Shown here one piece after another: positions 37,563-50,460 of a stretch of 64,000 bases of DNA (its first letter is position 1; each line of letters starts with the position of its first letter). The stretch comes from Accumulibacter sp. (lineage in GTDB: Bacteria > Pseudomonadota > Gammaproteobacteria > Burkholderiales > Rhodocyclaceae). The position numbers and the translations under genes are program-made. Under the pieces are notes generated by a model. It saw only the letters and a list, made by a program, of their open reading frames with translations, ran no database searches and was not told where the DNA came from. Location: contig JACKLW010000007.1 in the NCBI GenBank assembly GCA_024235715.1, forward strand, positions 328,287 to 392,286, read 5' to 3'.

Positions 37563-38441
37563 ATGAAAATCGGATTCATCGGTCTGGGTATCATGGGGCG
37601 CCCGATGGCGCTGAACCTGCTGCGCGGCGGGCACGAGCTGACCGTCTGGGCGCGTCGCGCCGAGTCGATGCAGCCCCTGCTCGATGCCGGCGCCAGCGGC
37701 GCTGACAGTCCGGCCGGCGTGGCCAGCGCGGTCGAGCTGGTGATCTCCGTCGTCGCCGACGCCCCCGACGTCGAGCAGGTGATGCTCGGCGAGCAGGGCG
37801 TCGCCAGCGCCGACCGTGCAGGGCTGGTGGCGGTCGACATGAGTACCATCCGGCCGGCGGCGGCGCGTGACATCGGCGCAAGGCTGCTCGAACAGGGTGT
37901 CGACTTCCTCGATGCGCCGGTTTCCGGTGGCGAGGTCGGCGCCGTTGCCGGCAGCCTGTCGATCATGGTCGGCGGCAGCGTTGCCGCTTTCGACACGGCG
38001 CGACCGGCCTTCGCGTGCATGGGCAAGAACATCGTGCATGTCGGTGATTCAGGTGCCGGGCAGGTGGCCAAGGCGGCCAACCAGATCGTCACCGGCGCTG
38101 GCGTGCTGACCGTCGCCGAAGCGCTCAATTTCGCCGCCCGCAGCGGCGTCGATCCGGCCAAGGTGCGCGAAGCACTGCTCGGTGGCTTCGCCTACTCGAA
38201 AATCCTCGAGAACCACGGTCAGCGCATGCTCGACCGCAACTTCAAGCCGGGTTTCAAGTCCTGGATGCATCAGAAGGACATGAACATCGTCATGCAGAGC
38301 GCGCACGAGCTGGGCATGTGCCTGCCGGTAGCGGCGGCGACGGCGCAGATGTATAACGCCATGGTCGGTTCGGGGCTTGGCGAAGAGGATTCGATTGCCA
38401 TTCTCAAGTTGCTCGAACGGCTGTCGGGCGGCGAAGACTGA
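37563..38441 (+). CDS. Beta-hydroxyacid dehydrogenase (tartronate semialdehyde reductase-like), copy 1
   Basis: 292 residues. The NAD(P) loop GFIGLGIMGRPMALNL is at 4-19, the substrate motif DFLDAPVSGGEVGA and the catalytic lysine in GAGQVAKAANQ. The family reduces tartronate semialdehyde to glycerate or oxidises 3-hydroxyisobutyrate and similar acids. GlxR/GarR is the closest guess; with glyoxylate formed by Mcl elsewhere in the window a glycerate route is imaginable, but no glyoxylate carboligase is present here. Its stop overlaps the start of copy 2 (TGATG). Confidence 0.88.
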   Translation: MKIGFIGLGIMGRPMALNLLRGGHELTVWARRAESMQPLLDAGASGADSPAGVASAVELVISVVADAPDVEQVMLGEQGVASADRAGLVAVDMSTIRPAAARDIGARLLEQGVDFLDAPVSGGEVGAVAGSLSIMVGGSVAAFDTARPAFACMGKNIVHVGDSGAGQVAKAANQIVTGAGVLTVAEALNFAARSGVDPAKVREALLGGFAYSKILENHGQRMLDRNFKPGFKSWMHQKDMNIVMQSAHELGMCLPVAAATAQMYNAMVGSGLGEEDSIAILKLLERLSGGED

Positions 38442-39319
38442 TGCAGCTCGGCTTTATCGGCCTCGGCGTGATGGGTCGGCCGATGGCCATGCACCTGCTG
38501 CATGCCGGTCACCAACTATCGGTCTGGGCGCGCCGACGGGAGTCGAGCCAGCCGCTGCTCGATGCCGGCGCCGTTGGCTGCGCGACGCCGGCGGCCGTTG
38601 CGCAACGCAGTGAAGTGGTGTTCACCATGCTCACGGCCGGCGCCGACGTCGAGCGCGTGGCCCTGGGGCCCGACGGGCTGGTGGAGGGGTTTGCCAGCCA
38701 TTCACTGCTGATCGACATGAGCACCATCGGGCCGGCGATGGCGCGCTCGCTGGCCGAGCGCCTCGCGCTGGCCGGCATCGACATGCTCGATGCGCCGGTT
38801 TCCGGCGGCGGCCAGGCGGCCGCCGCCGCGACCCTGGCGATCATGGTCGGCGGCAAGGTGGCGGTGCTCGAACGCGTTCGTCCGCTGTTGGCGTTGCTCG
38901 GCAGGGCGATCGTGCATGTCGGCGGCAATGGCGCCGGGCAGGTGGCCAAGATGTGCAATCAGATGATCATGGTCGGGGCAATACAGGCGGTGGCCGAGGC
39001 ATTGCACTTCAGCAGCGTGTCGGGCGCCGATCCCGCAAAAGTGCGCCAGGCGCTGGCGGGCGGTTCGGCAGGCAGTCGCGCGCTTGAAGTCATGGGTGGA
39101 AGAATGGTCGACCGCGACTTCGTCGCCGGTGTCGAGGCCCGCCTGCACCACAAGGATTACGGCATTGCGCTGGACGCCGCGTACCGGCTCGGCCTGCCCC
39201 TGCCGATTGCCGGGCAGGTCTGGCAGCAACTCAACGCATTGATGGCGATGGGCTGGGGGCGGTCGGACACCGCCGCCCTGCTGCGCGTCCTGGAAGCGAG
39301 CCGGCGCGCCACACCATGA
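38441..39319 (+). CDS. Beta-hydroxyacid dehydrogenase, tandem paralogue (copy 2)
   Basis: 292 residues, the same length as copy 1 and clearly homologous: GFIGLGVMGRPMAMHLLHAG at the N-terminus, DMLDAPVSGGGQAAAAATLA, and GAGQVAKMCNQ with the catalytic lysine. The substrate loop and C-terminal helices differ, so this is an old duplication with probable change of specificity. It overlaps the next gene by four bases (ATGA). Confidence 0.88.
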   Translation: MQLGFIGLGVMGRPMAMHLLHAGHQLSVWARRRESSQPLLDAGAVGCATPAAVAQRSEVVFTMLTAGADVERVALGPDGLVEGFASHSLLIDMSTIGPAMARSLAERLALAGIDMLDAPVSGGGQAAAAATLAIMVGGKVAVLERVRPLLALLGRAIVHVGGNGAGQVAKMCNQMIMVGAIQAVAEALHFSSVSGADPAKVRQALAGGSAGSRALEVMGGRMVDRDFVAGVEARLHHKDYGIALDAAYRLGLPLPIAGQVWQQLNALMAMGWGRSDTAALLRVLEASRRATP

Positions 39320-39657
39320 GAGCCGGTCGAACCGGTCTCCTCATCGCGCTGCTCGTCCTGCCGGGCGCCAGTGCGAGCCTGGCCGGCTTGAAACAGCAGC
39401 CCGGGATCCGTGTCGCCGGCATCGATCTGGTCGAGCTCGGCTTCCTTGAACAGCGTTTCGCCGTGCTGTTGCGGGTACGCAATCCGAATGGCCTCGAGTT
39501 GCCAATCACCGGCCTGAGCTTCGACATCGACGTCAACGGGCTGCGCTTCGTCGCCGGGCTGTCCGAAGAGGCCGTCACCGTGCCGCGTTTTGGCGAAGGG
39601 CTGCTCGACGCGCTCGCCCACGGTCGGCGTGGCGGCCGGCTCCCGCGCCCTACTTGA
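39316..39657 (+). CDS. LEA14-like (LEA type 2) protein, C-terminus apparently truncated
   Basis: 113 residues. A signal-peptide-like N-terminus (TGLLIALLVLPGASASLAG) is followed by the LEA2 core PGIRVAGIDLVELGFLEQRF, LLRVRNPNGLELPITGLSFDIDVNG and EAVTVPRFGEG. Family members usually continue for 40-60 residues after VPRFGE with a further beta-hairpin. Here the frame ends in an Arg/Gly-rich tail (LLDALAHGRRGGRLPRPT) with no family character. A frameshift or C-terminal loss is likely; the gene may be non-functional. Confidence 0.7.
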   Translation: MRAGRTGLLIALLVLPGASASLAGLKQQPGIRVAGIDLVELGFLEQRFAVLLRVRNPNGLELPITGLSFDIDVNGLRFVAGLSEEAVTVPRFGEGLLDALAHGRRGGRLPRPT

Positions 39658-39868
39658 CCGGGATGATCAGCTTGTCCCAGCCCGAACCATCTTCGTCCGA
39701 GTCGGGCTTGCGGTTGCGGCCGATCATCGCCAGCCGCGCTTCCATTTCCGCAATCGACTGGTCCGTGAATTGAAGCTTGCGGCGGTCGGCGCCGCAGCGG
39801 CGTTCAGCCTGGCCAGCCGGTCGCTCGATCTGCCGCTGGCGTCGGTCTGGTCCTCTGTTCGTGCGCAT
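39650..39868 (-). CDS. Small charged hypothetical protein
   Basis: 72 residues, convergent with and overlapping the LEA14-like stop by eight bases. The N-terminal half is Arg-rich with DRR repeats (GPDRRQRQIERPAGQAERRCGADRR); the C-terminal half is acidic and helical (SIAEMEARLAMIGRNRK, DSDEDGSGWDKLIIPVK). The orderly ending and low fit to a pure antisense shadow favour a real gene, but I do not recognise a family. Moderate to low confidence. Confidence 0.5.
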   Translation of the reverse strand: MRTNRGPDRRQRQIERPAGQAERRCGADRRKLQFTDQSIAEMEARLAMIGRNRKPDSDEDGSGWDKLIIPVK

Positions 39869-40167
39869 TGCTCGCTCCTTGAAATCGCTGCATCAACGTC
39901 GCGATGGATAGGCCGTCAGCCAGAGCCGGCAATCTCTTGCCGATCCTGAGCGGCCTCGCTGGTGGCGGTCCACGGACGATCACTAGCGGTGCTTGTTGCG
40001 CTCACTTCCAAGCATTATCCGGAAAACGTCACCTTAACACCAGCGCGGGCAACCGGGGCTTGCGCGTGGCCGGATCCGGCGTTTGCAGGATGCTGCCCGG
40101 CCGCGCTTCGCGCGCTGTGACTGCGCGGTGCGCGTCGCTGCCGTCGCAGCGCGCGGGGCCGGATGCA

Positions 40168-43002
40168 CTAGGCCGACCTGTCGTCGTGCAGCAGGCGCAA
40201 TCCGGCGGGCAGGGACTCGCCGAAAGCACGGCGTTCGTCGGCCTTGTCGAGCTCGATCACGGTCGTGATCTGATCGATCCAGCTGCTGCTCGCATTGATT
40301 GCGGCAAGCCGCGCGAGCACTTCGTCGCGGCTGCCGTCGGGCAGATCCCGCGAGCGGTCGCCGGTCAGGCGGGCCAGTTGCGTCGCCGCAAACGCGGCCG
40401 GCTCGACCTTCTTCCAGTCGGTGGCCAGCACACCTTCCAGCCAGCGACAGGCATCTTCCGCCGGCACGACCTGGTGGGCACTGCCGTAGAGCGGTTGCCG
40501 TGCGCCGATGCGGCCGAGTGCCCACCAGCCGAGCGGTTTTTCGGAGGCTCTGGACAGCCTGTCGAGCAGCCAGTCGCCGACCTCGATCTTGCGTTCGACG
40601 GGCAGTCTTTCGAGTGATGCGACCAGGCGCAGCATGTCGTCGTGGCTGCCGCTGATCGGCGCTGGCTGGCGGTTGCGGGCCTTGACGGTCTCGGCCTGCA
40701 AGGGGGGCAGAAGTTCGGCAAGCAGCAGGGCCTGCGTGTCGGCGGGCAGGCCACCGGCTGCGCGCCGCCAAAGTGTCCACCACTCGGACCAGTTCTGGCT
40801 CTCGTTGACGTACTGGATGCCTTGCGTCAGCAGGGCGCTGAGCTGTTCGATGCGCCAGTCGTCGATGGCGTCGCCGAGACCCGGGCGCAGGCAGTAGCCG
40901 GCGAGATTGAGCCACAGGCGCTCGTGTTCCGGCGAGCGGCGCCGGCGCCGTGCACGCTGCAGCAGGGCGTCGAACAGGGCGCGCAGCAACGGCAGTTCCC
41001 AGTCCTCGCGTTTGCCGAGCAGGTGTTCGAGCTGACCGCGCAGGCGGCGCACTTCCTTGCTGTCAACCGCTTGCGAACGGCCGCCGAAAATTTGCTCGAT
41101 GGATTTCACCGCGTCGACGAAACGTGGCGGCAGGACTTCCGACGAAGCCGTCGTCGCTTCCCCGTCGCCACGCAGCTGGAACTCGAGCAGCCAGCGGCGC
41201 GCCGGATTGTCGATACTGACGCAATGCAGTTCCAGGCTCCCGACCTCGGTGATGCCGCTGATCAGTTCGACGCGCACTTCGCGCTGATTGCTGTCAGCCT
41301 GCGGCTGCACGACGGTGGCGATCGGCGGCAGGCGGACGAAGTCTTCGTCGTCGAGGGCCGCGATCTCGCCGGGCTGGTAAACGGTGTCGGCGACCGACGA
41401 CGCAAGATAGAAACGTACCGGCTGGCCGAGGCGCAGGCTGAAGGTACGTTCCGGCAGGCGGATTTCGTGACCTTCCTCGCTGCCGCGCGGCAGGATGCAG
41501 ATGCCGCGCCGCTGCTTGCTGCCTTCCTCGAGGACCAGGAAATAGCTGCGTGCCGATCCGCCGCCGATCCGTCGTCCGTGCCCCTGCCGGACCAGCGCGT
41601 AGGCGACCGCGCCGCGGGCGACGGCGACGTCCGGGTTGTCGTTGTGCAGCAGGCGCAGCGGCGCGCCGCGCCAGTCGGCGAGGGTGGCCTGCAGGCGTTC
41701 GCTGAGCGCCTCGGCGCGAAAGACGCCGCCGTTGAGCAGCAAGGTGTCGGGTACCGGCAGCTCCGGCTTCCCTTGCTCGCCGCCGTCGTCGCGCTCGTCG
41801 GGTTGTTCGCTCGCCGCATGCGCCGCTGCATCGTCGGCCAGCGCCCGTTGCGCCGCCTGCCGGTGCCGTCTGAGGAAGGCCGCGACATGGCGGGTGATCG
41901 CCGGGTCGGCGGGATAAGGCAGTCCGAACTCGACCAGTCCGGAACGCCGCTGCAGCACCGGCTGATCGGCCGCAACGCGCGGCAGGAAACCGTCGATGAC
42001 CAGGTTCAGGACTTCGTCGCGGTGCAGCTCGATGGTGCGCGCGCCGCCGATCAGTTTCGCACCGCCGCCGAGCAGTGTCAGCAGGACCGATTCCGGCGCG
42101 CCAGTGGCCAGCAGTTGTTCCTTGGCCGCTCGACAGCGGGCGGTCAGCTGCGAAAAACGTGCCGCCGACAATTTCTTGCCGCCGCTGTCCGGCAGGCGTG
42201 ATTCGACCAGGTGCGCGAGCGCCAGATCCATGTTGTCGCCGCCGAGCATCAGGTGGTCGCCGACGCCGATGCGCGTCAGCTCCGGCTCGCCGTCCTTGAA
42301 CGCCACCTGGATCAGGGTCAGGTCGGTGGTGCCGCCGCCGACATCGCAGACCATCAGCAGCCGCGTCTCCGCGAGTTCTTCGTCGATGCCCTGCTGGTGG
42401 CGGAAAAGCCAGTCGTAGAACGCCGCCTGCGGCTCCTCGAGCAGGCGCAGCCTGGGCAGGCCGGCCTGTCGCGCCGCCTCGAGGGTCAGGGCCCGCGCGC
42501 CTTCGTCGAAAGATGCGGGAACGGTCAGGATCACCTGCTGCTGTTCGAGCGGCGCGTTCGGGAAACGGTGTGACCACGCCGCGCGGACATGCGCCAGATA
42601 GCTGGCGCTGGCGCCGACCGGCGAGACCCTGGCGACGCCGTCTTCGGCGCCCCAGGGCAGGATCGGCGCCATGCGGTCGACGGATGCATGCGACAGCCAG
42701 CTCTTGGCGCTGGCCACCAGCCGACCGGGCACCTGCGCGCCGAGTTCGAGGGCAAAACGACCGGTGAGGGCGAGTTCCGCACCCTCGTCGGCAGGCCAGG
42801 GCAACTGCAGGTCGCCGGGGCTGAGCTCGCCCGCCGCCGGATGAAAACGCACCGAAGGCAGCAGCGGGCGGGCGGCAACCTCGCCGGCGCCGACCAGCTG
42901 CTCGATCTCGAAGAGTTCGACCCGCTGCTCGCCGGGCGCCGTGTAGGCGACGACGGTATTGCTCGTCCCGAGGTCGATGCCGACGATGTACTGCTGCTTC
43001 AT
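40168..43002 (-). CDS. Large Hsp70-family protein with C-terminal extension (DUF3731-like)
   Basis: 944 residues from the ATG at 43002. Residues 1 to about 560 form an actin-fold ATPase: phosphate-1 motif VGIDLGTSNTVVAY (8-21), VPASFDEGARALTLEAARQAG, LEEPQAAFYDWL, phosphate-2 CDVGGGTTDLTLI, and LLLNGGVFRAEALSERL near the adenosine site. The C-terminal about 350 residues (LRGQLEHLLGKREDWELPLLRALFDALL onward) are helical and replace the usual peptide-binding domain and lid; this matches DUF3731 as I recall it. It lies five bases after the shorter Hsp70 gene. Client and partner proteins are unknown. Confidence 0.88.
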   Translation of the reverse strand: MKQQYIVGIDLGTSNTVVAYTAPGEQRVELFEIEQLVGAGEVAARPLLPSVRFHPAAGELSPGDLQLPWPADEGAELALTGRFALELGAQVPGRLVASAKSWLSHASVDRMAPILPWGAEDGVARVSPVGASASYLAHVRAAWSHRFPNAPLEQQQVILTVPASFDEGARALTLEAARQAGLPRLRLLEEPQAAFYDWLFRHQQGIDEELAETRLLMVCDVGGGTTDLTLIQVAFKDGEPELTRIGVGDHLMLGGDNMDLALAHLVESRLPDSGGKKLSAARFSQLTARCRAAKEQLLATGAPESVLLTLLGGGAKLIGGARTIELHRDEVLNLVIDGFLPRVAADQPVLQRRSGLVEFGLPYPADPAITRHVAAFLRRHRQAAQRALADDAAAHAASEQPDERDDGGEQGKPELPVPDTLLLNGGVFRAEALSERLQATLADWRGAPLRLLHNDNPDVAVARGAVAYALVRQGHGRRIGGGSARSYFLVLEEGSKQRRGICILPRGSEEGHEIRLPERTFSLRLGQPVRFYLASSVADTVYQPGEIAALDDEDFVRLPPIATVVQPQADSNQREVRVELISGITEVGSLELHCVSIDNPARRWLLEFQLRGDGEATTASSEVLPPRFVDAVKSIEQIFGGRSQAVDSKEVRRLRGQLEHLLGKREDWELPLLRALFDALLQRARRRRRSPEHERLWLNLAGYCLRPGLGDAIDDWRIEQLSALLTQGIQYVNESQNWSEWWTLWRRAAGGLPADTQALLLAELLPPLQAETVKARNRQPAPISGSHDDMLRLVASLERLPVERKIEVGDWLLDRLSRASEKPLGWWALGRIGARQPLYGSAHQVVPAEDACRWLEGVLATDWKKVEPAAFAATQLARLTGDRSRDLPDGSRDEVLARLAAINASSSWIDQITTVIELDKADERRAFGESLPAGLRLLHDDRSA

Positions 43003-43007
43003 GGTCC

Positions 43008-44855
43008 TCAGTCCGCTGCGCTGCCGCGCGCATCGAACTCGACTTTCCAGCGTTCGGGTCCGTCGTGCGGCAGCGCTTCGAGTTCGAGGGTACCGGCCTC
43101 GGTGACGCGCGCATGCAGCTTGACGCGTACGACTTCGCCGGCTGCGCGGCCTTCGGCGGGCAGCGTCGTCTGGATCTCGGCGAGTTCCTGCAGTTCCTCG
43201 GGCTCCCACTCGTCGAGCAGCGTGCCGACCTGATCCTGGCGGCGAACCGAAGAGCCGAAGAAGCGGAAGCGTACCGATTCGCCGACCACCAGCCCGAATT
43301 CCTGTTCCGGCAGGGCGGCATCGCTGCCTTCCTCCATGCCGAACGGTGCCAGGCACAGCGCCTGCACCGGCGGTTGCATGCCGGGCACTGCCGGCATCAC
43401 CGATTCGATCGCGACGTAGTACGAACGCGCCGTGCCGCCCCGGATGCGCACCCCCTGGCCGCGGCGCACGTAGCCGTAATAGGCGCCGCCACGGGCGACC
43501 GCCAGATCGAGATCGGCGCCTTCGAGCTGGCGCGCCGGCGGGGCGCCTTCGGCAGCGAGCCACGAGTTGATCGTCGCCAGCGTACGCTCGGCGAGCAGTT
43601 CCGACTTGAACACCCCCCCATTGAACAGTACCGCGGTCGGGTGCAGGAATGTGGCGCCTTCCGGCAGGGCGCCGGTAAAGCCTTCGAGTTCGGCAGTCGC
43701 CGCGACCTGGCGAGCCAGGAAGGCGGCGAGGTGACGGGTGATCGCCGCGTCATGCGCGTAGGGCAGGCCGAGCTGGGTCAGGCCGGCGCGCCCGCGCACC
43801 TGCGGGCGATCGGCGATTTGCGCGTCCGGGAAGAAGCCTTCGAGCAGGGTGGCGGTCAGCTCGGCGCGGGTCAGCTCGCTGCGCAGCGAACCGCCGATCA
43901 GTTTGGCGCCGCGGCTGGCGATGACCAGCGGCACTTCGCCGAGCGACGCGTCGTTGAGCAGCGCTTCCTTTGCCGAGCGGCAGGCATGGGTCAGCGCCCG
44001 CAGCTGCCAGGCGTCGGTCTTGATGCCCTGGGCGCCCAGCTTGCTGGCGACGGCGAAGGCCAGCGCCAGGTCCATGTTGTCGCCGCCGAGCAGGATGTGC
44101 TCGCCGACCGCCACGCGGTGCAGTTCGAGGACGCCGTCGCGTTCGAGAACGGCAATCAGCGAGAAGTCGCTGGTGCCGCCGCCGACGTCGGCGACGAGGA
44201 TGATCTCGCCCGGCCGTACCTGCTTGCGCCAGCTGCCGCCGCTCTTCTGAATCCAGCTGTACAGCGCCGCCTGCGGCTCCTCGAGCAGGATCATGTGCGT
44301 GCAGCCCGCCGTCCTCGCCGCTTCGGCGCTCAACTCGCGTGCCGCCGGATCGAAGGAAGCCGGGATGGTGACGACGATCTCCTGTTCGACGAAGGGCGCC
44401 TCCGGGTGGGCCAGGTCCCAGGCAGCGCGCAGATGCGCGAGGTAGCGCAGCGAGGCTTCGAGCGGCGACAGCCGCGCCACTTCGGGCGGTGCGTCGTGCG
44501 GCAGGATGTCCGCGCGCCGGTCGACGCCGGCATGGCAGAGCCAGCTCTTGGCGCTCGACACCAGCCGGATCGGCGTGGCCGCACCGCGGCTGCGCGCCAT
44601 TTCGCCGACCGCATAGTCCTGCTCGGCGGTCCACGGCAGGCTGAGGTCGCCGGGCGCCAGTTCGCTGGCATGCGGCAGGTAGATGAACGACGGCAGCAGT
44701 CCCGGCGACTCGACCGAACCGGGGGCGGTCAGCTGCGGGATGGCGAGGACTTCCTGCGCGACGTTCTCGCCGTCGCTGTTGGCGATGTCGACGTAGGACA
44801 GCGCGCAGTGCGTGGTACCGAGATCGATACCAATGGAAAATTTTGCTTCACTCAT
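43008..44855 (-). CDS. Hsp70-family protein (DnaK-like, non-canonical)
   Basis: 615 residues. The ATPase domain motifs are IGIDLGTTHCALSYV, TIPASFDPAARELSAEAARTAG, LEEPQAALYSWI, VADVGGGTSDFSLI and LFNGGVFKSELLAERTL. The C-terminal beta region (RFRFFGSSVRRQDQVG, VRVKLHARVTEAGTLELEAL) is short and there is no DnaK-type lid or EEVD-like tail. It is more similar to the 944-residue neighbour than to DnaK, so the two look like diverged duplicates. The start overlaps the DUF2760 stop by four bases. No DnaJ or GrpE partner is encoded nearby. Confidence 0.9.
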   Translation of the reverse strand: MSEAKFSIGIDLGTTHCALSYVDIANSDGENVAQEVLAIPQLTAPGSVESPGLLPSFIYLPHASELAPGDLSLPWTAEQDYAVGEMARSRGAATPIRLVSSAKSWLCHAGVDRRADILPHDAPPEVARLSPLEASLRYLAHLRAAWDLAHPEAPFVEQEIVVTIPASFDPAARELSAEAARTAGCTHMILLEEPQAALYSWIQKSGGSWRKQVRPGEIILVADVGGGTSDFSLIAVLERDGVLELHRVAVGEHILLGGDNMDLALAFAVASKLGAQGIKTDAWQLRALTHACRSAKEALLNDASLGEVPLVIASRGAKLIGGSLRSELTRAELTATLLEGFFPDAQIADRPQVRGRAGLTQLGLPYAHDAAITRHLAAFLARQVAATAELEGFTGALPEGATFLHPTAVLFNGGVFKSELLAERTLATINSWLAAEGAPPARQLEGADLDLAVARGGAYYGYVRRGQGVRIRGGTARSYYVAIESVMPAVPGMQPPVQALCLAPFGMEEGSDAALPEQEFGLVVGESVRFRFFGSSVRRQDQVGTLLDEWEPEELQELAEIQTTLPAEGRAAGEVVRVKLHARVTEAGTLELEALPHDGPERWKVEFDARGSAAD

Positions 44856-45415
44856 AGTTCAACCTCCGCCGGCGCGACGATATGCAGATCATGGCTGCCG
44901 GCAAGTTTGGGGAGGCGCGTTTCGAGCACGCGCCAGCCGCGGTGTGTGATGTGGCCGCTGAAAGGTGGCTCACCGACGACGTTGCCGGTGATGCGTATCG
45001 CCGCGGCGTCGAAGCCCTCGGGCAGGGTGATTGCGCTGCCTTCGTCTTCCTCGCGCACCGGGTCGATGGTGAAGTTGTCCACCAGTACCTTGCGGCAGCC
45101 TTCATGGACCAGGCGGGCGGCCGCGCCGATGTCGGCGTCGGCATAGGCAGCGACGTCCTCCTGGATGAAATCGATGAAACGGGCCTCGCGCTGCAGCAGG
45201 CCCAGGAGTTGCAGGGCGCCGTCAGGCGCCGCTTCCTTGAGTGGCGGTGCGGCAGGCTTCGCGACGGCCGCTGCCGCTTCGGTGGCCTGGCCTTGCCGCT
45301 CGGCCGCCCGCAGCGCCTGCACGCCGCCGGCGAACGCGCTGTTGCCAAGGATCTTGAAGAAGCTGGCGATGGCAATGCCGATTCTGCTGAAAAAATGTGG
45401 ATTGTCTGGCTTCAT
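44852..45415 (-). CDS. DUF2760 protein, first gene of the Hsp70 pair operon
   Basis: 187 residues. The N-terminus MKPDNPHFFSRIGIAIASFFKILGNSAFA holds one hydrophobic or amphipathic helix. After an Ala-rich linker the DUF2760 core shows ALQLLGLLQREARFIDFIQEDVAAYADADIGAAARLVHEGC and a C-terminal PPFSGHITHRGWRVLETRLPKL. Its function is unknown. Conserved placement before two Hsp70-like genes suggests it targets or regulates them, perhaps at the membrane; that is inference. Confidence 0.88.
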   Translation of the reverse strand: MKPDNPHFFSRIGIAIASFFKILGNSAFAGGVQALRAAERQGQATEAAAAVAKPAAPPLKEAAPDGALQLLGLLQREARFIDFIQEDVAAYADADIGAAARLVHEGCRKVLVDNFTIDPVREEDEGSAITLPEGFDAAAIRITGNVVGEPPFSGHITHRGWRVLETRLPKLAGSHDLHIVAPAEVEL

Positions 45416-45890
45416 GGACGGGTCCTGGTATTTGCCGCCGCAGCGGCTCGGTGACAGGCTTCAAGACCCGGCCGCGGCAGCGCCAGAACTGGCTGCTGCT
45501 TCGCGCCGGGTGTTGGGGGGATCGTTCCGGGTGGGGCAATGTTTGAGAGGCAATTCTTCAGGCCTGCGCATGGTAGCGATGGCCGCAGCGATACGCAACG
45601 CCGGTCGCGCCGCGCGGCCCCGTCGCGAGACGCCCACCACTACCCGTCAGACGGGATTGCTGCGGTGCAATATAAACCATTTTGCCGCTTTCGGGTAGGG
45701 GCTGCGGCAGGGGTGGCCGCCGGGACAGTGCCGGACGAGTGCTACCGACCGTGAGCAAGACTTCATGTTCTTGGAATGCGGACCTTCGAACGTTGCGACT
45801 AACCGGCGCGCGAAGAGGGCGTAGCCGGCCAAAGGCCGATCTGCTGAGCCGCGTGGGCAGGCCGGACCGTGTTGGATGCCGCGCTCGAGC
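45416..45890. other. Intergenic region upstream of the DUF2760 operon
   Basis: 475 bases between the start of the DUF2760 gene and the 3' end of the cupin gene. It must hold the promoter of the Hsp70-pair operon. GC-rich with short unconvincing frames; I recognised no heat-shock promoter or CIRCE-like inverted repeat. Confidence 0.55.
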
Positions 45891-46235
45891 TTACTCTTGC
45901 CTGACTATATCGACCGAGATTTCCACCGCCGGAAGCGTTCCTCTGTTCTCAAGCCAGTGTGTGGTGTTCCTGTCCTCGGGCCAGCCCACTCCGGGGCCAT
46001 AGTCCGTAGCGACGCCATTTCGATGGTCAGTGATCGTTCCTTGCAGTATGTAGACGGTGCCTGGTCTGTCCTTATGGTCGTGAACCGGCCCGAACACTCC
46101 TCCAGGCTCGATGGTCACCTTTCGCATTCGAAGTTGGCGCCCTGCCATGCCCTCGATCTCAGGAGCAAGGTCAACCGTTGCAAGTAACTCCACCGTGACA
46201 CCCTTCGTCTCAGGTGCCACCCGTACGTCGCTCAT
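45891..46235 (-). CDS. Cupin-domain protein
   Basis: 114 residues from the ATG at 46235, directly after a strong AAGGAGAGAG site; the open frame extends upstream but that part is not conserved. The cupin motif 1 is incomplete (GPVHDHKDRPGTVYILQG, with two His), and motif 2 is PGVGWPEDRNTTHWLENRG. Small single-domain cupins bind a metal or act as sensors. It lies next to katG on the same strand but 400 bases downstream of it. Function not predicted. Confidence 0.85.
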   Translation of the reverse strand: MSDVRVAPETKGVTVELLATVDLAPEIEGMAGRQLRMRKVTIEPGGVFGPVHDHKDRPGTVYILQGTITDHRNGVATDYGPGVGWPEDRNTTHWLENRGTLPAVEISVDIVRQE

Positions 46236-46634
46236 CGCTCTCTCCTTTTTTACCGCCAGCGCCTGACGGCTCTTCGACCCATCGGCTCCGAATAATGTTG
46301 CAGTCGTCGAGACGGATTCGCCGGTAGTTGTTTTCGCGAACGGCATCGCCTTTTTTTGATGGGTGTCGAAAACATGGGCGGGCTCTAAGAGATGGGCATG
46401 AACGGCAGCGGTGAGTGATGACAAAAAGGAATCAAGCAGGCGCTTCAAGGCCGGTCGCCGCCCTTCGGCCAGCCACCTCTCCTGACACGCAGGTGACAAG
46501 GGCCGGAAGCCGTTGCCAATGACTGCGCTCTGACAAGTTCCTCGCCGAGGCGATCGCCTACAGCCAGACCGAAATGACAACGCCCCACACTGGAAATGAT
46601 TCCCTGCGTGGGGAATGTGTTGCCGCTGACGAAA
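46236..46634. other. Intergenic region katG / cupin gene
   Basis: 399 bases. An open minus-strand frame continues through it into the cupin gene but has no recognisable domain and no good start site. No terminator with a T-run was found after katG. Confidence 0.5.

Positions 46635-50460
<3,826 letters not shown>

Noticed and set aside
43065-45146. 693-codon plus-strand frame over the smaller Hsp70
   Set aside because: Shadow; the Hsp70 motifs are on the minus strand.
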